DNA of 64,000 bases from JASHPR01 sp963833885 (GCA_963833885.1 CAWHZU010000023.1:186001-250000), one strand, 5' to 3'; shown: positions 33,421-41,503, numbered from the stretch's first letter. Translations and numbers: made by a program. The notes: generated by a model not told the origin, from the sequence alone.

Positions 33421-33814
33421 GCCGCGGGTAGACCTCGGTCACGACGGTCGCATCCGGGCCGTCGGGGGTGAGCCGGTAGCTCCACCGGTGCCCCCAGCGG
33501 GGTGATTCCGGACTGTCGGGGGCGGCGTTGGGATGCCCGCGTCCAGCTTCGGGCTCCCAGCCGATCCGCCGGTCTTGCTCGTACTCGACCACGTGATTGT
33601 TCATCTCGTAGTTGCCGAGCTCGGAGAAGTACATCTTCATCACGAAGACGTCTCCAGCGCCCGAGATCATCGCGGGGGAAACCGGTCCCCGCAGCATCCC
33701 GGAGCCATCGAACTCCTGATGCCGCGCCGGATTGGCCAGGACCTGGAAGATGTCGTGCGCTGGGGCACTGATCCGCCGTGATACGGCAACGGGCTGATAC
33801 TCATCGTCGGCCAC
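33365..33814 (-). CDS. SRPBCC (polyketide-cyclase-like) family protein
   Basis: 149 residues using GTG 33814; AAGGA lies 11 bases ahead, and ATG 33850 is an alternative. YQPVAVSRRISAPAHDIFQVLANPARHQEFDGSG is a standard opening, then GDVFVMKMYFSELGNYEMNNHVVEYEQDRRIGWEPEAG and WGHRWSYRLTPDGPDATVVTEVY. Hydrophobic-ligand binding or stress-related function; substrate unknown. The last 18 residues overlap the convergent nitroreductase gene. Confidence 0.8.
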   Translation of the reverse strand: MADDEYQPVAVSRRISAPAHDIFQVLANPARHQEFDGSGMLRGPVSPAMISGAGDVFVMKMYFSELGNYEMNNHVVEYEQDRRIGWEPEAGRGHPNAAPDSPESPRWGHRWSYRLTPDGPDATVVTEVYPRPTSARGARRRRTAAGRDS

Positions 33815-33892
33815 AAGATCACCGTTCCTTCTCTGCTCTGCCGCGCGCATTGTCGCTGTTCGCGGCGCGCACCGCCCGCGGCTTAGCGATTC

Positions 33893-34084
33893 TCAGGCTG
33901 CTGCTGAGCCCTGCCGCTTCTGCCCGGTCAGTGACCGCGTGTTCCGCGCGATCAGCGCCAGCGGGCTGGCGGACCGCGCCCGCACGGGACCGCGGGCCTC
34001 TTGGGCGCGCCTCCGTGCGGCGGCCTGCTCCCGGATGTCCCTGGTCTGCTCGGCGCTGATCGTCGCCATGGTGGCGTGATACAT
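33893..34084 (-). CDS. small basic protein
   Basis: 63 residues from ATG 34084, preceded by GAGGAGG at 7 bases, so translation is likely. YHATMATISAEQTRDIREQAAARRRAQEARG is one long basic helix that resembles the MYH-type small proteins found near actinobacterial regulators. No known function. It lies 78 bases upstream of the SRPBCC gene on the same strand and may be co-transcribed. Confidence 0.6.
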   Translation of the reverse strand: MYHATMATISAEQTRDIREQAAARRRAQEARGPVRARSASPLALIARNTRSLTGQKRQGSAAA

Positions 34085-34251
34085 GGGTCCTCCTCGGTCG
34101 CCGGGCCACGCGGCCCCGGGTGCGAGCCGCCATCTGGCCGCTCACCCCAACGACGAACCAGGCCCGCCCATATGGACAGCGGCGCCGCCGAAAACTCGTC
34201 GCGGTGCGCAGAAGCCCTCAGCGGCCGTCGCCGAGGAAGCCGCGACGTATG

Positions 34252-34271
34252 GCACATATGGTAATCTGTGC
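34252..34271 (+). promoter_or_regulatory. candidate VapBC operator/promoter
   Basis: GCACA and TGTGC face each other across ten bases containing TAATCT, a -10-like box nine bases before the ATG at 34274. A repeated CGTATGG flanks the site. Arrangement fits autoregulation by the antitoxin of a near-leaderless transcript. Confidence 0.55.
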
Positions 34272-34273
34272 GT

Positions 34274-34510
34274 ATGGTGAAAACGACCGTCTATCTGCCC
34301 GAGGCTGACATGCAGGCGCTCAAGGCTGCCGCACGCAGGCGGCACCAGTCAGAGGCCGAACTGATCCGCGAGGGCGTCCAACGTATCCTCGCCGAGGAGA
34401 ATGGACCGGTCATGCCGGACTTCGGGATTCTGGACGCCGAACCGGTGACAGCCGCCGAGATCGATGCTGCGCTGGCGGCCGGCATGGGAGCCGCCGGGAT
34501 AGAGCGGTGA
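34274..34510 (+). CDS. vapB: ribbon-helix-helix antitoxin (VapB-like)
   Basis: 78 residues, ATG 34274 (an in-frame GTG lies two codons upstream). MVKTTVYLPEADMQALKAAARRRHQSEAELIREGVQRIL is a typical ribbon-helix-helix DNA-binding domain, followed by an acidic C-terminal toxin-binding tail. Overlaps the toxin gene by GTGA. Would bind its own promoter and neutralise the PIN toxin. Confidence 0.85.
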   Translation: MVKTTVYLPEADMQALKAAARRRHQSEAELIREGVQRILAEENGPVMPDFGILDAEPVTAAEIDAALAAGMGAAGIER

Positions 34511-34935
34511 TCATCGCCGACACCAGCGGCCTGTACTCGATCTTCAACCGCCGCCAGCCAGAGCACCAGGCAGCTCGTGACGCGGTGGAACGCGACGGCG
34601 GCCCGCTGGTGCTGTCCCCGCTCGTGCTGGCAGAACTGGATTACTTCATCCTGGCGCGGCTCGGCGCGCATGCGGAACAGACGGTCCTGACCGAGCTGAA
34701 ATCGCCGGCGTACCGGCTCGCCCCGTTCGACAAGGACGACTTCGAGCTGGCGTCGGAGGTCGCGGTGAAATACGGCGACATGCAACTCGGGCTCACTGAC
34801 GCTTCGATCGTGGTGCAGGCGGCGCGGCACAAGACGACGAAGATCTTGTCGCTGGACTACAAGCACTTTGCCGCGGTAAAGCCCCTGACAAGCGACGCCA
34901 GCTTCACCCTGCTTCCCAGAGATCATCAGCCCTGA
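34507..34935 (+). CDS. vapC: PIN-domain ribonuclease toxin (VapC-like)
   Basis: 142 residues. The four acidic active-site positions are present: D in IIADTSGLYSIF, E in LVLAELDYFIL, D in LGLTDASIVVQAA and D in KILSLDYKHF. Together they bind magnesium for RNA cleavage, usually of tRNA or rRNA in VapC toxins. Coupled to the antitoxin gene by a GTGA overlap. Complete type II toxin-antitoxin pair. Confidence 0.9.
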   Translation: MIIADTSGLYSIFNRRQPEHQAARDAVERDGGPLVLSPLVLAELDYFILARLGAHAEQTVLTELKSPAYRLAPFDKDDFELASEVAVKYGDMQLGLTDASIVVQAARHKTTKILSLDYKHFAAVKPLTSDASFTLLPRDHQP

Positions 34936-34965
34936 CGCCACAGCCGGGTGACGCTCGCCGGTTTC

Positions 34966-35829
34966 TCACTCCGCGGCCGCCACGAACCCGTCGTCGAGGA
35001 AGGCCGCGACGGCGGAGGTGAACCAGGCGGGGTCGTCGAGCCAGGGATAGTGCCCGGCTCCGGGCTGGAGGGCCAGCCTGGCGTCGGGGAAGATGGCCGC
35101 GAGCTCGGCCGCGATCCGGGGCGGGGTGTTCACGTCCACCTCCCCGGCGAGCACCAGCACCGGCGCCGTGAACGCGGCGAGCGCCGCACGAGTCGCCTCG
35201 GGCTCGAACGCACCCGGTCCCGCGAACAGTCCGGCCGCCTCCTCGTTGACCTGTTCTTCGTTGGCGGCAGCGTCAGCCTGGGCGGCTGCATCCCAGCGCC
35301 CGTAAAACAGCGGCGCCATGGCCTCCCAGTCCTCGTCGGTCTCCGAACCAGCCTGGAGCCGCTCAAAGGCGGCGGCCGCTTCGCGGAACCAGGGCTCGGC
35401 CCGGCGGAGGTTGACGATCTCGCGGCGCATCTCGCTGGTGGGCTGCAGGCCCACCGCGCGGGTGCTGGGCGCGACCAGAGCCAGCTTGCTCACCAGGCTG
35501 GGGTGCTGCGCGGCGTACATGGCGACGATGTTGGCCCCGGCCGAGAGGCCGAGCAGATCCATCCGGTCAAGACCGAGGTGATCCCGCAGTGCCGCAACGT
35601 CATCGACCAGGCGGTCGCAGCGGTAGCTCGCCGGGTCGGCTGGCACCGCCGACTGGCCGGTGCCGCGCAGGTCCAGAATGACCAGCCGCCGCGACGCGGA
35701 CAGGCCGCCAAGGTCGCCGAGGTAGACCGAATCGCGCATCGGGCCGCCCGGCACGCACACCAGCGGGGGCCCGTCGCCCTGAACGTGGTACGCGAGCTCG
35801 GTCCCGTCACCGGCGCAGAAAACAGGCAT
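34966..35829 (-). CDS. alpha/beta hydrolase (proline iminopeptidase-like)
   Basis: 287 residues from ATG 35829 (CAGGA eight bases ahead; ATG 35838 is in frame). VPGGPMRDSVYLGDLGGL (HGGPG-type oxyanion), LDLRGTGQSAVP, nucleophile LGLSAGANIVAMYAA (G-x-S-x-G), Asp in VLVLAGEVDVNTPP and the His in PGAGHYPWLDDP. The family cleaves N-terminal proline or small esters and lactones. No signal peptide; no partner. Confidence 0.85.
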   Translation of the reverse strand: MPVFCAGDGTELAYHVQGDGPPLVCVPGGPMRDSVYLGDLGGLSASRRLVILDLRGTGQSAVPADPASYRCDRLVDDVAALRDHLGLDRMDLLGLSAGANIVAMYAAQHPSLVSKLALVAPSTRAVGLQPTSEMRREIVNLRRAEPWFREAAAAFERLQAGSETDEDWEAMAPLFYGRWDAAAQADAAANEEQVNEEAAGLFAGPGAFEPEATRAALAAFTAPVLVLAGEVDVNTPPRIAAELAAIFPDARLALQPGAGHYPWLDDPAWFTSAVAAFLDDGFVAAAE

Positions 35830-35851
35830 AACCGCCATCCTGACACGGCAT

Positions 35852-35935
35852 CGCGGCCGCGCCATCCGGTTAATGGCCGGGTGGCGAAAACCGCCGGCGC
35901 GGCCGCGCCATCCGGTTAAGCCACGCCATCCGGTT
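35852..35935 (+). repeat. 22-bp direct repeats plus a partial third copy
   Basis: A 22-base unit beginning CGCGGCCGCGCCATCCGG is at 35852 and 35898, 46 bases apart, and its core CGCCATCCGGTT recurs at 35924. The repeats fill the gap between the divergent hydrolase and SDR genes, just left of the large inverted repeat. Confidence 0.8.
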
Positions 35936-35977
35936 GATGAGCAGCGGCAGTTGCACGCTCCAGCCCTTGCGGATTCT

Positions 35978-36016
35978 CAAAGCTTTGATATCTTACTCTT
36001 AGATATCGAAGCTTTG
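35978..36016 (+). promoter_or_regulatory. 15-bp inverted repeat operator before the SDR gene
   Basis: CAAAGCTTTGATATC and GATATCGAAGCTTTG are inverted with one mismatch, nine bases apart. Each arm contains the small palindromes AAGCTT and GATATC. The right arm ends at the GGAGG ribosome site. No regulator gene is next to it. Confidence 0.75.
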
Positions 36017-36025
36017 GAGGATGCG

Positions 36026-36820
36026 ATGAACGATCTGCCCATGCAGGGGCGCGTGGCACTGGTGGCCGGGGCCAGCAAGGGAATCGGAGCCGCCACCGCC
36101 GAGGCGTTCGCGGCCGCTGGCGCCGCCGTTGTCCTCGCCGCGCGGGACATCGACGCGCTGAACGCCGTCGCCAGCCGCATCGAGGCGAACGGCGGGAAGG
36201 CGCTGGCCGTCCGAGCCGACGTCAGCGACGCCGAGTCGCAGCGCAGCCTGGTCGATCAGACGCTGGCCACCTTCGGCCGGCTCGACGCGGCCTTCAACAA
36301 CGCCACGGACGGCCCGCGGCCGGCCCCGCTGGCGGACATCGACCCCACCGAGTTCGACCGGGGCATCGCCACGAATATCCGCGGCACGTTCCTGGGCATG
36401 AAGTACCAGATCCCGGCGATGCTGCGGACCGGCGGCGGCGCCATCGTGAACATGGCCTCGCGGGCCGGCCTGATCGGCGTCGCCAACCTGGCCGCCTACG
36501 TGGCTGGCAAGGCCGGCATCATCGGCCTGACCGAGGTGGCCGCGCTCGACTACGCCGACCAGGGCATCCGCGTCAACGTGCTGGCACCTGGCACGATCCT
36601 GACGCACAACCTGGAGGCGGCCGGCGAGCAGGCCCAGCGCGGCGCGGCCGCGGCCACGCCCATGGGCAGGATCGGCACCACGGCCGAGGTCGCGAACACG
36701 GTGCTGTGGCTGTGCTCCGACCAGGCCTCGTTCATCACCGGCATCGTCGTCCCCATCGACGGTGGCCAGAACGCCGGCGTCAAGCCGCCGCAGATGATGG
36801 GCCGCCGGGCCGAGGGCTGA
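36026..36820 (+). CDS. short-chain dehydrogenase/reductase
   Basis: 264 residues from ATG 36026 (TTTGGAGG ahead). NAD(P) loop VAGASKGIGAATAEA (GxxxGIG), NNATDGPRP for NNAG, catalytic S-Y-K with MASRAGLIG, AYVAGKAG (YxxxK) and the FITGIVVPIDGGQ closing. RDIDAL after beta-2 suggests NADP preference. Likely cytosolic oxidoreductase of the FabG/glucose-dehydrogenase class; substrate unknown. Placed behind a strong palindromic operator. Confidence 0.9.
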   Translation: MNDLPMQGRVALVAGASKGIGAATAEAFAAAGAAVVLAARDIDALNAVASRIEANGGKALAVRADVSDAESQRSLVDQTLATFGRLDAAFNNATDGPRPAPLADIDPTEFDRGIATNIRGTFLGMKYQIPAMLRTGGGAIVNMASRAGLIGVANLAAYVAGKAGIIGLTEVAALDYADQGIRVNVLAPGTILTHNLEAAGEQAQRGAAAATPMGRIGTTAEVANTVLWLCSDQASFITGIVVPIDGGQNAGVKPPQMMGRRAEG

Positions 36821-36947
36821 GCAGGACCTTCACCTGCTGGGTCGCGCCGCTGCTGACGTCCAGAAGCACCTCGCCGGCGCCCGGGACCGGGCGGTCGATG
36901 TCCACCACCTGAAGGCTCCGGTCGCTTGCGATCGCGACAGCACGCAT
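36780..36947 (-). pseudogene. N-terminal fragment of a zinc-type alcohol dehydrogenase
   Basis: From the ATG at 36947 (GGAACGAGG ahead) the first 34 residues, MRAVAIASDRSLQVVDIDRP followed by PGAGEVLLDVSSG, match the start of MDR-family alcohol dehydrogenases/quinone reductases. Homology then stops and the frame runs 20 residues into the 3' end of the SDR gene to a TGA at 36780. Normal length is over 300, so this is a truncated relic with its 5' end and ribosome site preserved. Confidence 0.65.
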
Positions 36948-36967
36948 GGCGCCTCGTTCCGGCCGGC

Positions 36968-37480
36968 TCAGAATCTGTGCGTGGTGGCGCCGAACGGGTC
37001 TCCCTTGGCGTGCGCGAAGACCTTGGTCGGTGTCACCGCGAACACCTCGCTTGGATGGTCGCCGAAGTCAGCGTTATAGAAGCGGCCATCGCGCACGGCA
37101 TACTTCCACCGGCCCTCCCACTTGGTGGCGAACGCGCTGGCGATGAGCGTGAGCGTGGCCTCGTCCGTGACATGGCTGGCCGGGCCCTCGACCACGACGT
37201 CAAGCCCGTGGTCCCAGCTGTTGCAGCCGGTGGTCAGCGCGACGTGCTGGTTCGCGCGCAGGTTGGCGTATTTCTGTTCTTCCGCGCCGGTGGAAAAGCA
37301 GAGCGTCCCGCCGGTCCACACCGCGACTACCGGCGTGACGTGCGGCCTGCCGTCGGCCCGCACCGTCGACACCCAGAACAGCTCGGCGGACTCGAGCACA
37401 CTGCGCGTCTGATCCCAGCTGACGGCGACGGCCTCAGCGCCGCTGTAACGCTGGTCGAGAGCCGTAACCGGCGTGTCCAT
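36968..37480 (-). CDS. PPOX-class (pyridoxamine oxidase-like) flavin protein
   Basis: 170 residues from ATG 37480 with AAGGAGG 6 bases ahead. WDQTRSVLESAELFWVSTVRADGRPHVTPVVAVWTGGTLCFST is the split-barrel flavin or F420 fold, followed by KYANLRANQHVALTTG and WEGRWKYAVRDGRF. Probable FMN or F420 oxidoreductase; substrate unknown. The truncated alcohol dehydrogenase remnant begins 20 bases past its stop. Confidence 0.85.
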   Translation of the reverse strand: MDTPVTALDQRYSGAEAVAVSWDQTRSVLESAELFWVSTVRADGRPHVTPVVAVWTGGTLCFSTGAEEQKYANLRANQHVALTTGCNSWDHGLDVVVEGPASHVTDEATLTLIASAFATKWEGRWKYAVRDGRFYNADFGDHPSEVFAVTPTKVFAHAKGDPFGATTHRF

Positions 37481-37550
37481 CTGCGTCCTCCTTCGGGCTA
37501 TCCCACTCTCCGGTAAGACCCGGCGGCGGCGCCGAACTAATCGCCTCGCG

Positions 37551-38324
37551 TCAATGGACCGACAGGCCACCGTCAACGAAGATCGACTGGCCGGTGACGT
37601 ACGCGGATGCGCGGCTGGCCAGGAACACCGCCGGGCCGGCGAAGTCCTCCGCGACCCCGTTCCGACCCACCATCGTCCGGGCGGCCAGCTCTGCGACCCG
37701 CGCAGGGTCGGATGAGATCCGGGCGTTCAGCGGGGTCATGACGAAGCCGGGGACCAGCGTGTTGCTGGTCACCCCGTGCGGCGACCACGCCTCCGCCTGG
37801 GACCGGGACAGCGACTCGAGGCCGCCCTTGGACACGCCATACGCACCGCTCTGCACGAACGCGCGGTGGGCCTGCTGCGAGGTGACGTGGATCAGCCGCC
37901 CGAAACCCCGCCCGGCCATGCCGGGCCCAAACCGCTGGCCGAGCAGGTACGGCGCCTCCAGGTTCACCGCCATCGTGGCGTCCCAGGTCTGCTCGTCGAT
38001 CTCGGCCATCGGCGGCCGCAGGTTCACTCCCGCGCAGTTGACGAGGATGTCCGGCTCGCCGAAAACCTTGGCGGACTCGTCGGCCGCGGCGAGCGCGCCC
38101 TTTCTCGAGCCCAGGTGGCCGGTCACATACGCCGCGCTGCAGCCGTCCGCGGTCAGGGCGTCAACGGTCGCAGCCAGCCGGTCCTCTCCGCGCGCCACCA
38201 CGACGACGCTCCCGCCCGCGCGCGCCAGCGCTCCGGCAATGGCCCGCCCGATCCCGGAGCTGCCCCCGGTCACGACCGCGACGAGACCGTCCAGCGAGAA
38301 CAGTTCCTCAACGTAAGACGCCAT
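37551..38324 (-). CDS. short-chain dehydrogenase/reductase
   Basis: 257 residues from ATG 38324; the GTG one codon earlier also fits GAGAGGG. VVTGGSSGIGRAIAGALA, NCAGVNLRPP, the catalytic HVTSQQAHRAF...AYGVSKGG with Y-x-x-x-K, and the C-terminal SAYVTGQSIFVDGG are canonical. Resembles gluconate or 3-oxoacyl reductases. ARGEDRL after beta-2 suggests NADP. Followed on the same strand by the PPOX gene, 70 bases away. Confidence 0.9.
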   Translation of the reverse strand: MASYVEELFSLDGLVAVVTGGSSGIGRAIAGALARAGGSVVVVARGEDRLAATVDALTADGCSAAYVTGHLGSRKGALAAADESAKVFGEPDILVNCAGVNLRPPMAEIDEQTWDATMAVNLEAPYLLGQRFGPGMAGRGFGRLIHVTSQQAHRAFVQSGAYGVSKGGLESLSRSQAEAWSPHGVTSNTLVPGFVMTPLNARISSDPARVAELAARTMVGRNGVAEDFAGPAVFLASRASAYVTGQSIFVDGGLSVH

Positions 38325-38397
38325 CACGAGGCCCTCTCGTTCGCCCGCAGCGACCTTTGTACCAGAACCGCTGGCCGGCGCCGCCGGGCCAGAACGC

Positions 38398-38856
38398 TTA
38401 GCTGGCGCCGTCGGCTGGGTGCGGCGGCGAGCCCGCTAGCGGGGTGGTGTCCAGGTACCGGATCTCGTAGACGCGCTCGGTGAACTTCCAGCCATCGGCG
38501 GTCCGCTGGTAGCGGTCGTGGTAGATCGCGTAGTTCACCTCCGAGTGGCCGTCGCGGGTGCGGATGAGTTCTTGCATATAGGCGCGGCCAGACGCGGTGT
38601 CGCCGTCCAGCTGGATCACGCCGGGGTGGGTCGTCTGCACCAGAAAGTCCACGAATCCCGGTACCCGCTGGCCCCAGGCGCGGATCTGTTCCTGCCCCTC
38701 GAGCTCAACGGGGACGTTCGGCATCCGCAACGCGCCGTCGGGCGTGAACAGCGACGCGACACGGTCGTAGTCGCGCATCATCACCCCGTCGGTGAACTCG
38801 CCGCGCAGCGCCTCGATCTCGACGCGGTCAGCAATGGCTTGAAGGTCGCTCATCAT
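38398..38856 (-). CDS. SnoaL/NTF2-like family protein
   Basis: 152 residues; ATG 38856 and the next codon ATG share GAGGAGGAA. IADRVEIEALRGEFTDGVMMRDYDRVASLFTPDGALRMPN, GRAYMQELIRTRDGHSEVNYAIYHDRYQRTADGWKFTERVYEIRYLD is the classic limonene-hydrolase/SnoaL layout with a possible His/Asp pair. It sits upstream of the SDR gene (74-base gap) on the same strand, so the two may form a unit. Function unknown. Confidence 0.85.
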   Translation of the reverse strand: MMSDLQAIADRVEIEALRGEFTDGVMMRDYDRVASLFTPDGALRMPNVPVELEGQEQIRAWGQRVPGFVDFLVQTTHPGVIQLDGDTASGRAYMQELIRTRDGHSEVNYAIYHDRYQRTADGWKFTERVYEIRYLDTTPLAGSPPHPADGAS

Positions 38857-38928
38857 TTCCTCCTCGTCCTCTCACTACGACGACGACGCAGCCCGCCGGA
38901 ATGTCAGGCGTCACGGCAGCTCCCCCGG

Positions 38929-39657
38929 TCAGCGGACCAGCCACCGGGCGCTCACGGCGAGCGCGGCGACCGCGACAAGCCCGAAAACCATGACCCAGGC
39001 TCCGCCCGGGACCGGCGTGAGACGCGCCAGCTGGTCGGCGTCGCTGCGCCGTCCCCCGCCGCGGCGGCGCTCGCCCGCCAGCTCGATCACCGGCCGGATC
39101 CCGCCCAGCAGCAGGAACCACGTCATCACATAGCCGAACCCGGCCTGCACGACCGCGGACGCGTACAGGCTCACGGCCACGACGGTCACGAGCGCGACCA
39201 GCACGGCCAGCATGCCGTAGGCGTTGCGGATCGCGATTGCCAGACCGGCCAGCAGCACGAGGCTCAGCAGCAGCATCCCGGTCAGGTGCCCGATCGCGAG
39301 CAACGCGGCGGCGCCCAGGCCCAGCAGCGGCGGCGCCACGTACCCGGCCACGGCGGTCAGCGCGACACCAAACCCCTCCGCCCTCCCCCTCGACAGGGTT
39401 TCGCCCGCGGTGCTGCGGTAGATCCGGACCCCGCCGAGGTGCCGCCCCGTGGCCAGCGCCATCAGCGCGTGCCCGCCCTCGTGCACGATCGTCACTACGG
39501 TCCGCGCCACCGGCCAGACCCGGGAGGAAGCGACGACGAGCAGCGCGAGCACGCCGCTGCCCAGAACCAGCCACCGCGGCGGCAGCGGCTGCGCCATGAA
39601 CGCGTGGTGCCACGCGACATCGGCCCGCTGCCAGAACCCGCCGAGGAGCGAAGACAC
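38929..39657 (-). CDS. M50-like membrane metalloprotease family protein
   Basis: 242 residues from GTG 39657. H59-E60-G-G-H63 (VTIVHEGGHALMAL) is the zinc site in the first transmembrane region. Five to six more helices follow, including AVAGYVAPPLLGLGAAALL and LAIAIRNAYGMLAVLVALVTV. The second metal ligand would be a later Asp in an NPxxDG motif, which is not clear here, so catalysis is uncertain. Such compact M50B-like proteins are common in Actinobacteria. A TAGCCT box 8 bases ahead of the GTG suggests leaderless expression. Confidence 0.75.
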   Translation of the reverse strand: MSSLLGGFWQRADVAWHHAFMAQPLPPRWLVLGSGVLALLVVASSRVWPVARTVVTIVHEGGHALMALATGRHLGGVRIYRSTAGETLSRGRAEGFGVALTAVAGYVAPPLLGLGAAALLAIGHLTGMLLLSLVLLAGLAIAIRNAYGMLAVLVALVTVVAVSLYASAVVQAGFGYVMTWFLLLGGIRPVIELAGERRRGGGRRSDADQLARLTPVPGGAWVMVFGLVAVAALAVSARWLVR

Positions 39658-39774
39658 GTAGCCAGGCTAAGCGAACGCAGCGGGGGGGTTACGCCTCTTT
39701 CTGCCGCCGTGAATGCTCGGCGATGGCGGGCGGATTGCCCACGGTCACCGATCCTTGCATGCGTTCGGGTGCAA

Positions 39775-40185
39775 TCAACTCAAATCGGTATCGCGGGGCG
39801 GGGGCATGCCGGTCTCCGCACGGCGGGAACGGCGCATGCTCCGGTAGCTGGCATTGACGATCACCACGGCGGCGGCGATTGCGGCCTCGAGTTCGGCGGT
39901 GTACCGCAGCACGGCCAGGTTCTCTGGCTGGAGCAGATCTCCGAGGTCCAGGCCAAGCCCCCCGCCATTGTTGATGCGCAGCACCCCGTGCGCGCCGGGG
40001 CGTCCGCCCGGCGACAGCTTGACGGCGTGCGGCAGATCCTTGACCACGTTGCCTTGCACGGGGACTGCTTCACCACCCGGGCCCTCTCCCGGGAGGCTGG
40101 GGGCGAACCGGTTCCAGGCCAGCCCGAGGAGCACCACGACCGCGACGACCGCCACGACGGCGGCGAACTGCCGGAGAAACTTCAC
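39775..40185 (-). CDS. small membrane protein coupled to DUF4405 gene
   Basis: 136 residues from GTG 40185, overlapping the upstream stop (GTGA). Helix 1 (FAAVVAVVAVVVLLGLAW) and helix 2 (AELEAAIAAAVVIVNASY) enclose a 60-residue loop outside the membrane containing PVQGNVVKDLPHAVKLSPGG. No family recognised. Its coupling suggests a complex with the cytochrome-like protein. Confidence 0.6.
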   Translation of the reverse strand: MKFLRQFAAVVAVVAVVVLLGLAWNRFAPSLPGEGPGGEAVPVQGNVVKDLPHAVKLSPGGRPGAHGVLRINNGGGLGLDLGDLLQPENLAVLRYTAELEAAIAAAVVIVNASYRSMRRSRRAETGMPPPRDTDLS

Positions 40186-40700
40186 TGCGACCGCCCTCGC
40201 GGACGCCAGACCAGCATCCGGCGGCCCACCCCGGCGATCCATCGCCACCGCAGTGCCACGTGGACCGGGACGAGGCCGACCGTCACCTCCGCGGTGAGGA
40301 CGTGCAGGCGGAACCAGAACGGGGTCTGCAGGGTGGTGATGCCGAGTTCAGGGAGCGCAACCCGCGAGATGGCGATCCCGGATGCCACGCACAGCGTCAT
40401 GGCGAACAGCAGCGCGAGGTTGACCAGCCAGATCACCTTGTCGTGGCCGCGCGGATCCAATAGCCGTCTCGTCGTGCGGATGACCCAGTCCCAGTGCAGC
40501 GTCAGGTGCAGCAGCAGGGCGATCCCGATCCCGATGCCGAGCCACTCGTGGATCACCACTCCGGTGAATCCGTAGCTGTAGGCGACCGTGTACGCGAGGA
40601 GGATGACCGCGTCAAACCAGAAGTCCAGCTTTGTCCGGCCCCCGACACGCACCCGGCGCGGAGTCGTTCCGGCCGAGGGGGTCGTCGGGGATGCGCTCAT
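40182..40700 (-). CDS. DUF4405-type, cytochrome b561-like membrane protein
   Basis: 172 residues from ATG 40700. Four membrane helices carry paired histidines that could bind haem: VVIHEWLGIGIGIALLLHLTLHWDWV in helix 2, and FRLHVLTAEVTVGLVPVHVALRWRW in helix 4. The dWVvrTTRRLL loop between is typical of DUF4405. Likely passes electrons in the membrane. It is in an operon with the small membrane protein. Confidence 0.7.
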   Translation of the reverse strand: MSASPTTPSAGTTPRRVRVGGRTKLDFWFDAVILLAYTVAYSYGFTGVVIHEWLGIGIGIALLLHLTLHWDWVIRTTRRLLDPRGHDKVIWLVNLALLFAMTLCVASGIAISRVALPELGITTLQTPFWFRLHVLTAEVTVGLVPVHVALRWRWIAGVGRRMLVWRPRGRSQ

Positions 40701-40743
40701 GACAGGAACCTTAGAGCGGGCTATTTGGCCTACCGCTCGAACT

Positions 40744-41442
40744 CTATGTGAGTTCTTGGTGAGCCCGTCCCGGCTCACCTAGTAGGGCTGCGAGGCCGTC
40801 CAGGATCGCGGTAAGGCCGAACTCGAAGCTGTCTTCGGGCCCTGACGCGTAATCCGCGGAGGGCGTCTCAAGGCGGGCCCTCAGTCGCGGGAAGGACCTA
40901 GCGACCTGCTGGGCTTGTTCCAGCCGGTCACGCATCGCCTTCTCGGGATCGCTATGCGTCTTGGCAAGCCTTCGCCGCAGGGAAACGGGGGCAGCTGTGC
41001 CGAGCGCGTGACCGAGCACGAAGGTGTACACGGTTGTGACGGCCTGGTCGACTTGAGCCCCGGTGAGTCCTGCCGTCTCATAGATCGCCATGTTGGCGTC
41101 GTCGTAGCGGGCCTTGCCGTACCCGTAGGTCAAGTACGACCCGAAGGTATGCAGCACCCACGGGTGGCGCGCCAGCATGGAATGGAGTTCGGTGGCCATT
41201 GCTCGCGCGGCCTCTCGCCAGCCCATCGCAAGAGGGTCGGGCAGCGTGATCTCGTGCCACGCCGAGTCGACAGCGAGGTTCACCAGGTTGTCCTTGCTTC
41301 CGACGTGCCAGTAAACAGCGGTGGCCGCCGAATCCAGACGTTTCCCGAGGGCGCGCATGTTCAGTCCGTCGAGGCCGTCCTCGTCGAGGAGCCCGACCGC
41401 GCTCTGCACGATCTGGTCCCGGGTCAGAGTGTCGCGAGCCAT
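40744..41442 (-). CDS. TetR-family regulator (TetR_C type)
   Basis: 232 residues from ATG 41442. DTLTRDQIVQSAVGLLDEDGLDGLNMRALGKRLDSAATAVYWHVGSKDNL is the DNA-binding domain of the TetR(B)-like group (YWHV in place of YRHF). C-terminal part contains AARAMATELHSMLARHPWVLHTFG. Divergent from the serine hydrolase gene, with two operator copies between the starts, so it likely represses both. Confidence 0.9.
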   Translation of the reverse strand: MARDTLTRDQIVQSAVGLLDEDGLDGLNMRALGKRLDSAATAVYWHVGSKDNLVNLAVDSAWHEITLPDPLAMGWREAARAMATELHSMLARHPWVLHTFGSYLTYGYGKARYDDANMAIYETAGLTGAQVDQAVTTVYTFVLGHALGTAAPVSLRRRLAKTHSDPEKAMRDRLEQAQQVARSFPRLRARLETPSADYASGPEDSFEFGLTAILDGLAALLGEPGRAHQELT

Positions 41443-41454
41443 AGCATCATCCTA

Positions 41455-41503
41455 CTTGAACTAAGTGCAGGACCGGTGATACGTTTCTTGCACTAAGTTC
41501 AAG
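41455..41503. promoter_or_regulatory. twin TetR operators between divergent genes
   Basis: Two copies of the palindrome TTGNACTNAGTNCAA (starting at 41456 and 41488) lie 32 bases apart, about three helical turns. They are placed between the TetR and serine hydrolase starts, so two dimers could bind on one DNA face. Confidence 0.85.
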
